From positions 558,001-622,000 of the forward strand of contig JARGSG010000027.1 in the NCBI GenBank assembly GCA_030374805.1: 64,000 bases of DNA. Reading direction: 5' to 3'. How positions within the stretch are numbered: position 1 is the first letter of the stretch; every line of letters begins with the position of its first letter. Source of the DNA: Gracilaria gracilis (taxonomy: Eukaryota; Rhodophyta; Florideophyceae; Gracilariales; Gracilariaceae). Made by a program: the position numbers and the translations under genes. The notes below the pieces were generated by a model. That model was not told the origin of the DNA. It saw nothing but the letters and a program-made list of their open reading frames with translations, and did not search any database. Shown here piece after piece: positions 51,792-62,347 of this stretch.

Positions 51792-52199
51792 CTACCAGCT
51801 GTTTTCTACAACGTCGCGTATATGTTTGCAATCACCAAGTTTCGTATTCCTCGAGTGTGGCCGCTTTCCCTGACACCTCTTTATGGCTTCACGTGCATGT
51901 CAGGCATCTTGCACATCTCCCTGTCGTCTCGAAAGAACCTGGTTCCTGCTGTATAGTTGCTACTCTCTCCCACCCGCTCCCGTCTCCCGCGCACTCTCAT
52001 ATCTCGTCGGCAGTTATCCCCCGCCCGCTGCAGTCTCCCGTGCGCTATTTGCTCCCCGCCGCTGCCATCTCCCGATCGCTGCCATCTCCAGTCCGCTCCG
52101 AAAATTTGAATTATAACCTCTCAACGCACTTTCTTTTCGTGTCTACCTAAAATGACTCCACATAGTTCATCGAGGTCTACGTCACAGTAAAGCTTCGAA

Positions 52200-55100
52200 A
52201 TGGAGGTTGGAAAAATGTATGGCTCCGAAGATGAGCTGTCGCAGTATGCCTCGCAATCCGCGATCATTACGCGTCGACAATGCGAGATGAAGACCAGCCA
52301 AGGAAGGTGGGACACAGCGAGTTCGTTGATTACGTTATCAAAAGTCGCACAGTCCTACAGCTGGCAAGAAGTACTTCTATACTCTTGTGAGTGTAGGACA
52401 TCATACTTTTAATGACAGTGAACTACGGGTCGTATCTCTGAAGGGGTTTTATCGTCAGCTATACTGTACCTCTCAACGAGGTTATTGGACATCTTAGACG
52501 GTGATAGAGACTGGCTTGTAAAGGACTTCTGAAATGCTTATACCGAGATGAACTTTAAAGGAATGCCAAAGAATGTGATTTTGAACGAATTTTTCAAGTC
52601 CATGATTATACTTTCTAAGCTAACGGGACGGGCGGTCCCCCCGTTCGCCACAACCGGTGCCACACATTTCCAAAGGATTCTCTTTCTTTCGCTCATTCAG
52701 AAAGTTTCCGAGGAAAAAACAGTTGTAGGCTACAAGAGGAAAAGAAAAGACAAATGATATATCACACCCTTTTTGAATGTCTAAATATCCAACGAACTCC
52801 AAGCTCAACGTGTTGGATTTGGTGTGCAGCTCATAACGAAGGAATGGGATAGTTTCTCTCAATTCCTGGGATTCCCTACCGTGGAGGTCTTGGTTCTTCC
52901 ATTCATCCAAGTCATGCATGACGAAATGCAGTTTCAAGCAATTGAGACGAGGGCAGAGAGGTTTTTCCACCGGGATAACGATCATCGCTTGCTACCGAAC
53001 TAATGTGAATCTGTTATTTAAACAGAGGTCATCCCTTGGGCATGAAATTTACCGCAAGACATCGATGCTGCCCTCCGAACGCTTGCGAAGGTGTTAATTT
53101 CGGACCTGAACAAGGTTACTGTGAATGAGCAGTTCTATTCAATTTCCGAACCAGGACGATGGACAGTTCCGAAGAAATTTACCAGAGACCCATCACGGGC
53201 GTTTGTTCAGAGATTCGATAGTTTCTCGAATTCGCTTGTGTCCTCTGTCATGGAGGCCATAAGCCCGTTGAAACTGAAAAAATCAGTGAACGTCCCTGGT
53301 ATGGCGGTAATGCCGATATCCAAGCCAGAACCTGCCATACAAATTGAAGATGATGTAGAGGAGGTGGAGGAAATTGTAAAACCAACGGTGCCGAAGGAGG
53401 GGAGAGGCGAAGAAGGAGATGGTGATACGAACATAGTGGCTGACATTGGGAAAGGAAGTACTGGTGACGAAGCGTCCGGGGTAGGCGTAATACCCCCACC
53501 ATCCATTGCGTCGTTGGGTGACAAAATGGTTTTTCAAAGTTGTGAGTAGGAGATGGAGAAGTACTTTCGCTTGTACAATTGTGGGTTTGAGGATATGGTA
53601 GAGATGGACGAGACGTTGCGCAAAGATGGTGTGTCTCCGTGAAAAAAATTTCAACTGGTTCTCATGGACCCTCCGTACAACATCCGAGAGAACAAGAACC
53701 TAAGCAACAGCTGGTATGAAGTACTGAGCCCTCAGGACATGAAGAAGGTAGCAAAGCTTCTATCAAGACTGCTACGCCTGTGGGCCATTTAGTTATCTTT
53801 TGTGCTTTCGAGCAGGTCCAGGAATGGAGAGATATGCTTTCTGCCATTGGGACAAAAGATGAAAACGGAGTACTAAGCCGTTTTTTGTTGTGGACCAGGT
53901 CCCAATGCACTTTGTACGGTCGCAAGGCAACCCGATGCGTAACCCTGGACATAGGTCGTGCTCCCTTTTCCCTGCAATGGAGTATGCCGTACATGGAGTT
54001 CGAAATGGGCTCAGCTACGCGCAGCAGCATGTGATTGTGAATCATGAGAACTTCAACTTTGTGCAGTCGAGGTACCCGGGGTACCACAATGTCAATGACC
54101 GGGTACCCCCCATTTCTAACGAGGAAACTCTCCAGTGGAAGAGAAAGAAGGAAGGTGAGGGCTACGTTTTACAAAAGGTGACGTCCGAACAGAAACCCCG
54201 GGCATTGTTGAAGGAGCTAATCCGTGGGTTTTCCCAGGCTGGGGATATTGTAGTCGACTTGTCTGCGGGGACGTTTTCGACAGCAAAGGCACGCATGGAG
54301 TTACAACTGCATCGTAGCTTCATTGGGTGTGAGCCGGACCCTGACTGCTTTTTCCATACTAGGCACGCCGCAATTATTCAAGTCGCATTGTGCCTGCGGG
54401 AAAATGAGACGGATATCCAGGTAACGCAGAAAGTTCAGAATGCTATGATTAGGGAGCTGAACTTATTTACAAAGTGGAATGTGCGCCCATTGAGATCATG
54501 GAAAGCTCCATCTGGCTATTTCTAGTATCAAGAGTTTCCTACGTATATTGCGGACTTTCTTGCGTCAATGTGGCGGGATGAAAGCTTGGTTACCATTGGT
54601 AGGCGTAAGGCCCTTCACGAATGGCTTAAAACTTTGCAAGGAAAAATGGGGCTTCTGGATTGAAATGCCATGTTGGCACTGGGAGCGACCATGTGCGGTT
54701 GTCGTATCGGGAAGTCGACAATTCGTCACCCTGGCGCCGGAGTGGGGGTGTTCACGACACGCCGATTCATGGAAAATGAAGAGATATGTTACTTCTATGG
54801 AACACTGGTGTACCATGTCCTAACGAAGAGAAAAGAGGTACACAAGAAATATGGTGAAGGGTTATTGGGAGCCGCATTCGAACGCTTTCGGAAGTATGCG
54901 ATGGAGTTTAACGTCCGCGGCGGTGTATTCCATAGCCTCCCAGAAAGAAGACAAGGAGTAAGTTTAATACCTGTATGGGTTGTCCCCGCTCCTTTTTCAT
55001 TGGGTGGAACGATTAACGATCCCAAATATATGGAAGGTGGTAAGGATATTGACGCAGCTGCGGATGGTGTGACGAAACGAAAGACTTCAAATGTGCGGGT

Positions 55101-55276
55101 CATTCGAACTCCAAATACAGGACGCACCACGCATCAACTATGGGAATACCAAAATGCTTGCGGAGCGAGCACTTCGGAAACTGGAAGTGGGAGAGAAGTT
55201 GTTCGCGGATTATGGAGTAGAGTATAGCTGGGGTACATCGGCAAATCCTATTATAGTAGTCGATCAGAACGTGTAG
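52200..55276 (+). pseudogene. DNA amino-methyltransferase fused to a SET domain, decayed
   Basis: Coding sense can be followed across frameshifts for about 1000 codons. Part 1 (52200-53000): unknown, with EVGKMYGSEDELSQYASQ and WDSFSQFLGFPTVEVLVLPF. Part 2: acidic linker (53280-53540). Part 3: beta-class N4/N6 methyltransferase, LVLMDPPYNIRENKNLSN (motif IV, 53664), HLVIFCAFEQVQEW, then motif I GDIVVDLSAGTFSTAKA and FIGCEPDPDCF (54241 on). The order IV before I and the DPPY box fit the N6_N4_Mtase family. Part 4: SET domain, GCRIGKSTIRHPGAGVGVF, TINDPKYM, SNVRVI and LEVGEKLFADYGVEYSWG. Methyltransferase and SET share one frame, separated only by TAG (54523) and TGA (54661). Inference: one protein that methylated DNA and a histone or other lysine. 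Breaks: TAG 53547, TGA 53640, and shifts near 53790, 53890 and 55150. Confidence 0.72.
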
Positions 55277-55718
55277 TAAATTAACTACATATAAAACAAC
55301 CCCCTAAACCTACATAAATAAGTGGCACTTATTGCATTCCAACTTCGCCATTGAGCACTAATTAGAAACTAAACACTTTGGCAGAACTGCACGATGGAAG
55401 TACATGGATGCATAAAAGGTAACGAAGAGCATCGAATATGATGGTGTAAGGTTTAACATTATGAGAACTTTCTAGTTCAGAAATGGAGATTTCGGTGTCA
55501 ATTTTGGTTTCGGAATCGGGAAATAAAAAACCACACTGGGTGATTTCTACCACACTCCACTCGATTGGAGGTGTGCATTCGATCGGTGACGTTCGATCAC
55601 GGAGAGCGCCAAACACATCGAGAGCAGAGCAGTTCTGATTCCAATGACCTTCGATCACCGTCAGCGTCTAACACGTCGTGAGCCCAGCGTCAACGGCGAG
55701 GAACCGTTCAGATTGTAT

Positions 55719-58341
55719 ATGGCGAAACGTAAGAAGAGGCGTGTGAATGCGGAGGAGGTTAGCAGTCATGCGTCAAAGAGCCGAAGGCGTGGCGAAACGG
55801 TAAGTGGCGAAGTTCGCACCGCTCGTAGTACGCGTGCGCCTCGGAATGGTTTACTTGAGAAAGGGAGGAAGGGTGCGGCAAGGAGCGACGGTGCGACGAG
55901 GAGCGACGGTGCGGCGAGAAGCAACTGGAACGAACGAAGCGAACGGAGCGGACGGTAAGCATTGCGGTGACGAAACCTATTGCGAAAGCACAAGATGAAG
56001 AAGTTAGTCGCAAGAAAAGCATGGAAGAGCAGCGAGGTAAGACGAGGAAGGTTCTGCGGGGTGGTCGGGAGAGAGATGGTCGTCGAAGAAGCGCAGAGAC
56101 TGCGCAAGATTTAGAGGAGAGGATAGCGGGGATATGATAGTGAGGGGTAAAGGGCTTCGTTCGGGTGTCGAGGGAAGAACGATAGCAAGGAGTAGTACTA
56201 TATTTGGTAGTAGGGGTCTTCGAGGAAGAAAGGGAACTAACGGTGATAAAGTGCCTAAGGCTGGGGTACCCGAAGAGGTGGAAGGAGAAGGAGAGAGAGT
56301 GAGGTGTGGTGAGCCGGCGAAGACGCGAGGAGTGAAGAGTTTGGTTGTTGTGACGCCAAATAGAGTGCCGGAGAAGGAAATAATTGGTTTCGAGCAAGAC
56401 AAAGGCGAACCGGGAAAAAGAAGGATTGGGGCGTGTGCGGCGAATGGCAGAACGTGAAACAGGAGAGTGTAGTGAGAGAGGAATAGGGAGTGTGGTTCAT
56501 GGATTGGGGGTTGCTGAAGTTGTAAAGAAGGGGGAATATAAGCGGCGAGAACATGCGGACGGGAGAGGGGTACGGCGTAGAAGTGGTGGATCAACCTAGG
56601 AAATTGTCGGAGGGACAGCAGCGGTGGTTGGGAGGGATTTCGAAGGGAAGGACGACGTAGAAAAAGAACGACTTAGGGAAGTGAATGTCGTGGAGACGGC
56701 GCCACTAACGCCTCAAAGGATGCGTGTATGGCGCAACACCGTTTTACTTCGGAAGGATGTGGGAGACGAAAGTGACGGCGGTCGGGGAGAAAGCGGAGGT
56801 AGATTTCGAAGAGATGAATGGGGATCTACAAAGGAACTAGAAGGGAATGAGGAGAACTTAAGCGTATTGCCATGGTCTGCACTCGTTCAGAGGGTGAATT
56901 CACTGAAGAGAAAGCTGGGAAATATGAAGGAAGATCACTATACATTGATGATGAGCTTGGAGCTGACGCAGGAAGAGCTGGGACGGCTGAGGGAGGAAAA
57001 TAAACGACAAAATGTGTTGATCGCAAGTCTTTGAGAGGCAGTGATGGGGAGGAAGCAGGGTGGTGGAGGAAACAAGGTGAGAGGGCGCCGAAAGTATGAT
57101 ATTGGAGTGGAAGAAAGTTTTTATGGATTCACAAGAGCTGTATGTGATAGGATTCTCCATTATGCAAAGTTGGAGGCGTCTGAACTTTGTTTCAACACCG
57201 AAAACGTCGGCAGAAGCTGGAAGAACAGGAGTGAGACGTGGGAGAAAGTAAAGAGGGGAGCATGTTTGTAGTTGGAGAGAAGGAGATGGTGCCTAGGTGC
57301 CCAATTCAGGTTGTATATGAGATGAGGGCGTACACACCATCGACAGAGGGTGGAATTGATGGGTTGTTGAAGTATATGGTTGATACAGAAATACTGGGAG
57401 AGACATGGGAGACGATATGAAAAGCGGGGGGGAAACAAGAGTGCGTGGCAAATGTAAGCGCGGACAAGTGTCTTAAGCAGCGGATGAGGCAGAAGATAAG
57501 CAATGTGATTGGGGTGCGAAAGCGGGCTGCTCGGGACAGATTATTCTTTTTACTGGTATATAATTTGATTGCGAAGCGGGCGAGACCTAGCGAGGGGACG
57601 AAACTTGGTGAGAAGTTGAAGAAATTGATGGAAGAGGCTCGCGAGAAACCTATGGCAAGTGAAGAGGATGGCATGAACAAGTTGTGTGAGTGGAGAATGA
57701 GCCGTTTTGAAGATCTTGCATACTCTGTGTCAACTGTGCATGCTCCACAGTGGATCTGTGAAGATGAAGACAAGTATTTAAAGAACGGAATGGCAGTGGC
57801 ATTGTTGAAGGAGTACATGAGATTGGCAGTGGAGACCAAATGTAATGGGGAAAATCATTACGTGGATGGGACGGTGATGCACCTCGCCAGACGTGATGTG
57901 TTGATTGGGTGTGTTGTGAAAACGATGAACGAGAGTGTGGGACGTGGAGGACAAAGGCAGCTCTTGTTTTCTGCATTGTATGGAAGGTATTTGCCGAGGG
58001 CGGTGGAGGGTATATTGAAGGTGGCATGGGAACTGGTGAGGGACGAGCACGGCGAAGAGTTCGAGAACGATGGGTTTTTAGAGGGGAGTCCGAGGTGTGT
58101 GTCTAGAAATTCGAAGAGAATTTCGAAGGTTGGGCTGTGGATTTCATCAGGGGAGAAGGTATATCTAGCGGTGAGGGAGGAATACTTTATGGCAAATTTC
58201 ACGCGGAGATTTGGAGCGGTTCTTGATTGCTACATAGCGGCGTGCCGACAGGAGGAGCCTCATTTCAGTAGTTTGATTGGGCACCGGGGAGACGGTAGGG
58301 ATGGGGCAGAAGGAGGAGGGGGGAGAGGGTACGGTGAATAA
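55719..58341 (+). pseudogene. Large charged and coiled-coil protein gene of the giant element, decayed
   Basis: It starts MAKRKKRRVNAEEVSSHA, a basic nuclear-type N-terminus rich in Arg/Ser/Gly. After shifts near 55955, 56130 and 56460-56620 comes an acidic/Gly linker, then a coiled coil (LVQRVNSLKRKLGNMKEDHY, LTQEELGRLREENKRQNVLI). In-frame TGA codons at 57032 and 57418 precede a globular-looking C-terminus: LFFLLVYNLIAKRARPSEGT, LLFSALYGRYLPRAVEGILK and VGLWISSGEKVYLAVREEYF. Both TGA positions would suit CGA. No family recognised. It ends 119 bp before the convergent transposase gene. A DNA-binding or transposition-accessory role is only a guess from its composition. Confidence 0.5.
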
Positions 58342-58459
58342 GAGTGGATGGAGTGGAGATAGCTGTGGGATGATGAAGAGGTGGTATATCTTCTCCATCC
58401 CATACCTATCTTCAATGTTTCCTTTGTCATAGGGTGGTAGTGATTTGTTAATGAAAATC

Positions 58460-61400
58460 CTATGGAATTAGTGCTATGTGGGGGGTGGGAGATAGAGCCT
58501 GGAAGTGGGGTCCCGGTAAAATCTGTTGAGGTAAATCTATGGAAACGCTAATGGAGGCGGGAAGTGAAGGGGGTGCCGGGTAGTTCTGGCGAAGAACATG
58601 AACAACGCCAAGGATAAAAGAGAAAGGGATGAGTCCAAACCATGGAGAAACGTTGTCGGATGTGGAGTGGGTGGAGATGGGAACTGGGTTTGCGGTGTGA
58701 TTTTGTTCGTCGTCTGTTGCCCATTGGAGGCATACGTAGTTGAGGGTGACATCGACTTCGTCGCTTGGTGGGACGAGCTCCATGAACTGTACGAAGGCAA
58801 ACTCCTTGGAAGATAGAGTGCGAGAAGGAAGGGTAAAGCGAAGAAGGGAGATGAGTTTGCCGACCCATACGATGGAGGTAGAGTTGGAGGAGCTGGTGCC
58901 TGCGACGAGCACGTGAGAGAACTTTGGGGATTTAGAAGAACCGAAAGACGGGGCGGCAAATATTCGTTGAATGAGAGTGACTGGAGGATCCTGAGCGCGA
59001 ACTCGCTCCGCTCTTCAATGTAGTAGTCGAGTGATTGCACATAACTGCCAGCGACGTAACCGGAGTTGACTACGGTGATTCGGGTTCGACGGGGAGTGGG
59101 GGAGTTCTCTGAGAGTTCTAGGACTTCGAGAGGAAGGGTGATGAATGAAGGGAGGGAATGTTTTCTAATCTGTTGGAGGATGGAGAGAGTGTCGGTGGGG
59201 AAGAGGTCTTGGAGAGATTTGGGATTGAAATGAGGATTAGAGTGGAGGGATTTGTGGGTGGTGATGAGATCAGCGAGTGAGATGAATTTTCCATCACGGA
59301 ACAAACCGGGTTGGCGGGATTGGATGGAAGAGTCGGGGGCAGGAGAGAAGGAAGTGATGGAGGGGTTGTTGGGAAAGGGGTTCCAATCTTAGGTGGCGTT
59401 GGAGTGATGGATGGCGCGAATGCTTTCTTCATGTGCGCTGGAACTGCGCTTTGAAGTTTTGGAGTGGTGTGACTTGAGTAGGGAGTGAGCGTATTCGAAT
59501 TTGCCGATCCCGTTGAAGTGGAGGCCTCCGAAGTGGCGGATGTCCTCCACTATGTGGTCGAGGAGATGGAACTTGAGGGTGCCAAAGCTGGAAGTGGAGT
59601 GGGGGCCGAGGAAAAGTACGGCTTTGCGCTTGAAGGATCGGATTTGAAATTGGAAGTCGATGCGGCGGGAGTCAGTCTATTCTGCGGAGGTGTTGTATCT
59701 CATGGAAAAGAGGAGAAGATCGGGGTACTTGGTGAAAACGGAAGTGATGGGGGCTGCATCAACCTCGTCACAGCAGCGGTCTTGGAAGGCACCGATGAAG
59801 GGGAAGACCATGTCGAGTGAGCGGTAGTCTTTTGCTTCGAGCATACCACGCGAGCCATCGGTAGTGAAGAAACAGTTGAGAGTTTGACCGTTGTCGCAGG
59901 GGGAAAAGCCAATGTGAAGTCCTGTGGCTGGGGATTGCTTTTCGATGGCGGCGAGGATGATGTTCGCGTTTTTCAGGATGGAGGAGCGGACGGAGTTGAA
60001 GGAACGACGGGACTGGGAGTAACGGGGGGTAGTGAAGAGTGATTCTGACTTGAGCCTCTCGATGGCTGCGAGCTTGATGACCTCGGAGATGCCGAGGTGG
60101 AAGTTATGGAGTGGTTCGAAGGGGAAGATGTTGTAAGGGGAGAGGAGAGATGGGATGTGGAGGAGAGGGTAAGATTCGAAAAAGAAGGAGTATTTTGCAA
60201 ATGAAAAAGAGTGGAGTGCTTGAACGGCCTTTTACTTGGTGTTTCGGGCGATTCTGGGCTTTCTGGAAACTAGGGCATTTTCAGCATCTTGGAGGAAGGT
60301 ATAGTGTGATTTGCGGGAAACGAGAGTCTGGGTCTAGGATTGAAGGGGGGGATGGAATGTGTAGGTGGAGGTCGGAGCGTAAGACGGTACATGGGTGGCA
60401 TGGATGCTGGGTGCGGGTGCCGTGGGAGATGGCGAGAATGTCCTTTGCTTCTGAGATGTCTGCCCTGTAGCTGGCGATGATTGGGTGACAATGGCGGAAC
60501 AAGCCATTAGCGTCACGGAAGGGGAAGCCGGTGAGGCCGGAGAAGAGAAAAGGGTCGAGGAGGTTGAAGATGGCACGCTGGATGAGTTGCATTTTGGTAG
60601 AGCGGGAGATGCTGGACGAGGTTTGGGGGATGGTATCGGGGTCTTGAGAGGGGTTGACGAGATTGAAAGAGGTTGGAAGGTACCCGAGAAGGATGACGTT
60701 GTCGGTGATACATTTGCGACGGAACGAGTCGGAGAAGTTGAGGAGGGTGATTTGAAGGGAGTAGGAGGTGATGGAAGAGAATTTGAGAGAGGCGGAGGAC
60801 TTGTCGGAGTTTACTTGGACCAGGCCGATGAAGGAGTCGATACTGGTGTTTTCAGGGGTGTACCAGATGCAAAAGAAATTGGAGGACTGCATGATTGCGT
60901 GCTTGAGGGCTGGGACAGCTTCTTTTCCGAGGGAGGAAGCCATGGGGTGAGCGAAAGCGGGAGAGCCGGCGAAGGTTGTATGGGGGACGTGATGGAAGAA
61001 GGTTTTGTCGGAGTGAGCGAGTGCGAGTTGTCGTTTAAGGACTTGTAGTATATTCTTTCGGAAAAGGGTGGCTGTGAAGAGGTGATGTGGTTCGTGGAGG
61101 GCGGTGGGGGTGAAACCGATGTTGGTGACTCGGTGTTGGAAGAGGTCTGTTTGAAGTTTGAGACACTGGGAGGCGGAGGAGACGGCGTTGTGGAAGGCTG
61201 AATTGAAGAACGCGGGGTCATAGAGGAGAGAGATGAGTTCGTCTGCCTTGCGTTGGCCGGGGGTGGAGGTGACGGAAGAGATGTAGAGGACCATTTGTTC
61301 GAGGCGGGGGTTGTTGAGGAGAGGGAAGGAGGGGGACGGTGGAGGAGGGGGACGGTGGAGGAGGTGGGGAGGAGGAGAGGGAGCATACGGGGGTGCCTAC

Positions 61401-61700
61401 GATATGGTAGGGGTCTTAGGTGTAGACGGAGAGGAAGAGCTGTTGCTGGTTGTAGGAGTCGTCGTTGGCGATGGGGAAGTTATTAGAAGGGCAATTAAAG
61501 AGAGGAGATGGGGGTGGTGGTGGGAGTAGGGGAGTGGACTTGTGACGCTTTGTGCGCGGGGGGAAGTGAGGGAAGTTGCCGCCGGGGAAGAGGAAACGCT
61601 TGTTGGCGGTAAGACGGTTGGGGCATCTTCTTTGGTACCTTTGAATGGAGGGGATGGTGCGAGCGAAAAAGGAGGAGCCTTCAAAGCAGCAATTAGGCAT
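58460..61700 (-). pseudogene. Plavaka/KDZ-type DDE transposase, decayed
   Basis: The N-terminal frame begins MPNCCFEGSSFFARTIPSIQ, a Cys-His finger-like start (QRYQRRCP, with Tyr where His is expected). Family landmarks follow across frame changes: VNSDKSSASLKFS (SDKT box), NVILLGYLPTSF, PFRDANGLFRHCHPIIASYR, ADISEAKDIL and HPCHPC (DYPEQ...CPxC box), FEPLHNFHLGISEVI, and KFHLLDHIVEDIRHFGGLHF with KFEYAHSLLKSHH (the H...FG...E..H box). The order is that of Plavaka/KDZ transposases best known from fungi. In-frame stops: TAA 60232, TAG 59677, TAA 59389; shifts near 61300-61420, 60290 and 58900. It lies about 540 bp inside the right terminus, reading inwards. Inference: this encoded the enzyme that moved the element. 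Confidence 0.72.
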
Positions 61701-62019
61701 GGCGGGGAGCGATGTGGGGGTGTTGGAAGAGAGGGGGGTACAGAGTGGTGGGGAGCGTAATATGGCACACGGAGAGTGGGAAGGAGTGATGGAGGAGATG
61801 GCACATGATGCGAAGGCGTTTCAAAAGTGAGATAATAAACGGCCGATATCGGATATGAGAGTTGTTGAATAGATGTGCTGTATCTCTATAGAGAGTTCCT
61901 ATTCGAAGGGTTTGTATTCTTCTAATCTTATTCCATAAGTAGCTATCTATGTATATATATACCTATTCGCCGCCGTATAGTTCTAAATATGTGCGACTTA
62001 CACACTTATATTGAGTTCG

Positions 62020-62115
62020 GAAACTAGCGTGAACGGAAGTAACATGCTAGTTTGTCTTCCATCCCAACTAGCAATGATGGTAATAATCGTGAAGGGTTCT
62101 TTCCACACATACTAG
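62020..62115. repeat. Right subterminal GCTAGT repeats
   Basis: AACTAGCG, TGCTAGTTTG, AACTAGCA and ACTAGCAC within about 230 bp of the right end, mirroring the motifs at the left end. Confidence 0.65.
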
Positions 62116-62220
62116 CACAAGTGAAAATGTGGAAATATGTTCGGAAATTAAGCACATCCAAATTTGGATAAATTCACCGGTTTTTCGATCATTCTAATTC
62201 GGTCATTTTTGATATTAAAT

Positions 62221-62242
62221 CTAGCATTCCGATAACACCGAC
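62221..62242 (-). repeat. Right terminal inverted repeat of the giant element
   Basis: On the minus strand: GTCGGTGTT, then A, then TCGGAATGCTAG, the partner of the left terminus with one mismatch. Confidence 0.85.
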
Positions 62243-62347
62243 GCACTACCTGGTCAGAAGTATGATCACCGTTTCCGTCGCGGTTTTACCGCTCCTCGCC
62301 GGAGGAAGCAGGTCCCGCTATCCGTTCTGAAGTACGTCCAGAAGTGA

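Larger units (their letters stand above)
45299..62242. mobile_element. Giant 16.9-kb Plavaka/KDZ-like DNA transposon with multi-gene cargo
   Basis: Bounded by inverted repeats matching at 21 of 22 positions, with GCTAGT-type subterminal motifs on both sides. The inside tiles almost completely with genes: coiled-coil (minus), ketopantoate-reductase-like (plus), unknown (minus), SUMO-interaction-like protein (minus), a repeat-rich centre, DNA methyltransferase-SET (plus), charged protein (plus), and a Plavaka/KDZ-type transposase (minus) next to the right end. Flanking octamers GCGCCATC and GCACTACC agree at 5 of 8 bases, all differences being transitions. That is suggestive but weak as a target duplication. 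Most genes carry stops or shifts, so the copy looks inactive. Confidence 0.75.

Noticed and set aside
45470..57420. Selenocysteine or programmed TGA readthrough in the giant element
   Set aside because: TGA codons fall in coiled coils or at a likely Trp, with no repeated context or hairpin behind them, and the same genes carry other breaks.
29986..60234. Alternative genetic code with TAA/TAG read as Gln
   Set aside because: Some stops in transposons fall at Gln-like positions, but host genes end in TAA (RPS2, diacylglycerol kinase) and TGA (RtcB) exactly at family C-termini, so the standard code holds and decay is simpler.
58500..61800. Plus-strand Gly/Glu-rich frames over the transposase
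   Set aside because: They are antisense shadows; the minus strand carries the recognisable DDE transposase motifs in order.
45291..62250. Firm 8-bp target-site duplication of the giant element
   Set aside because: GCGCCATC and GCACTACC match at only 5 of 8 positions. The three transitions are suggestive, but too many to claim a duplication.
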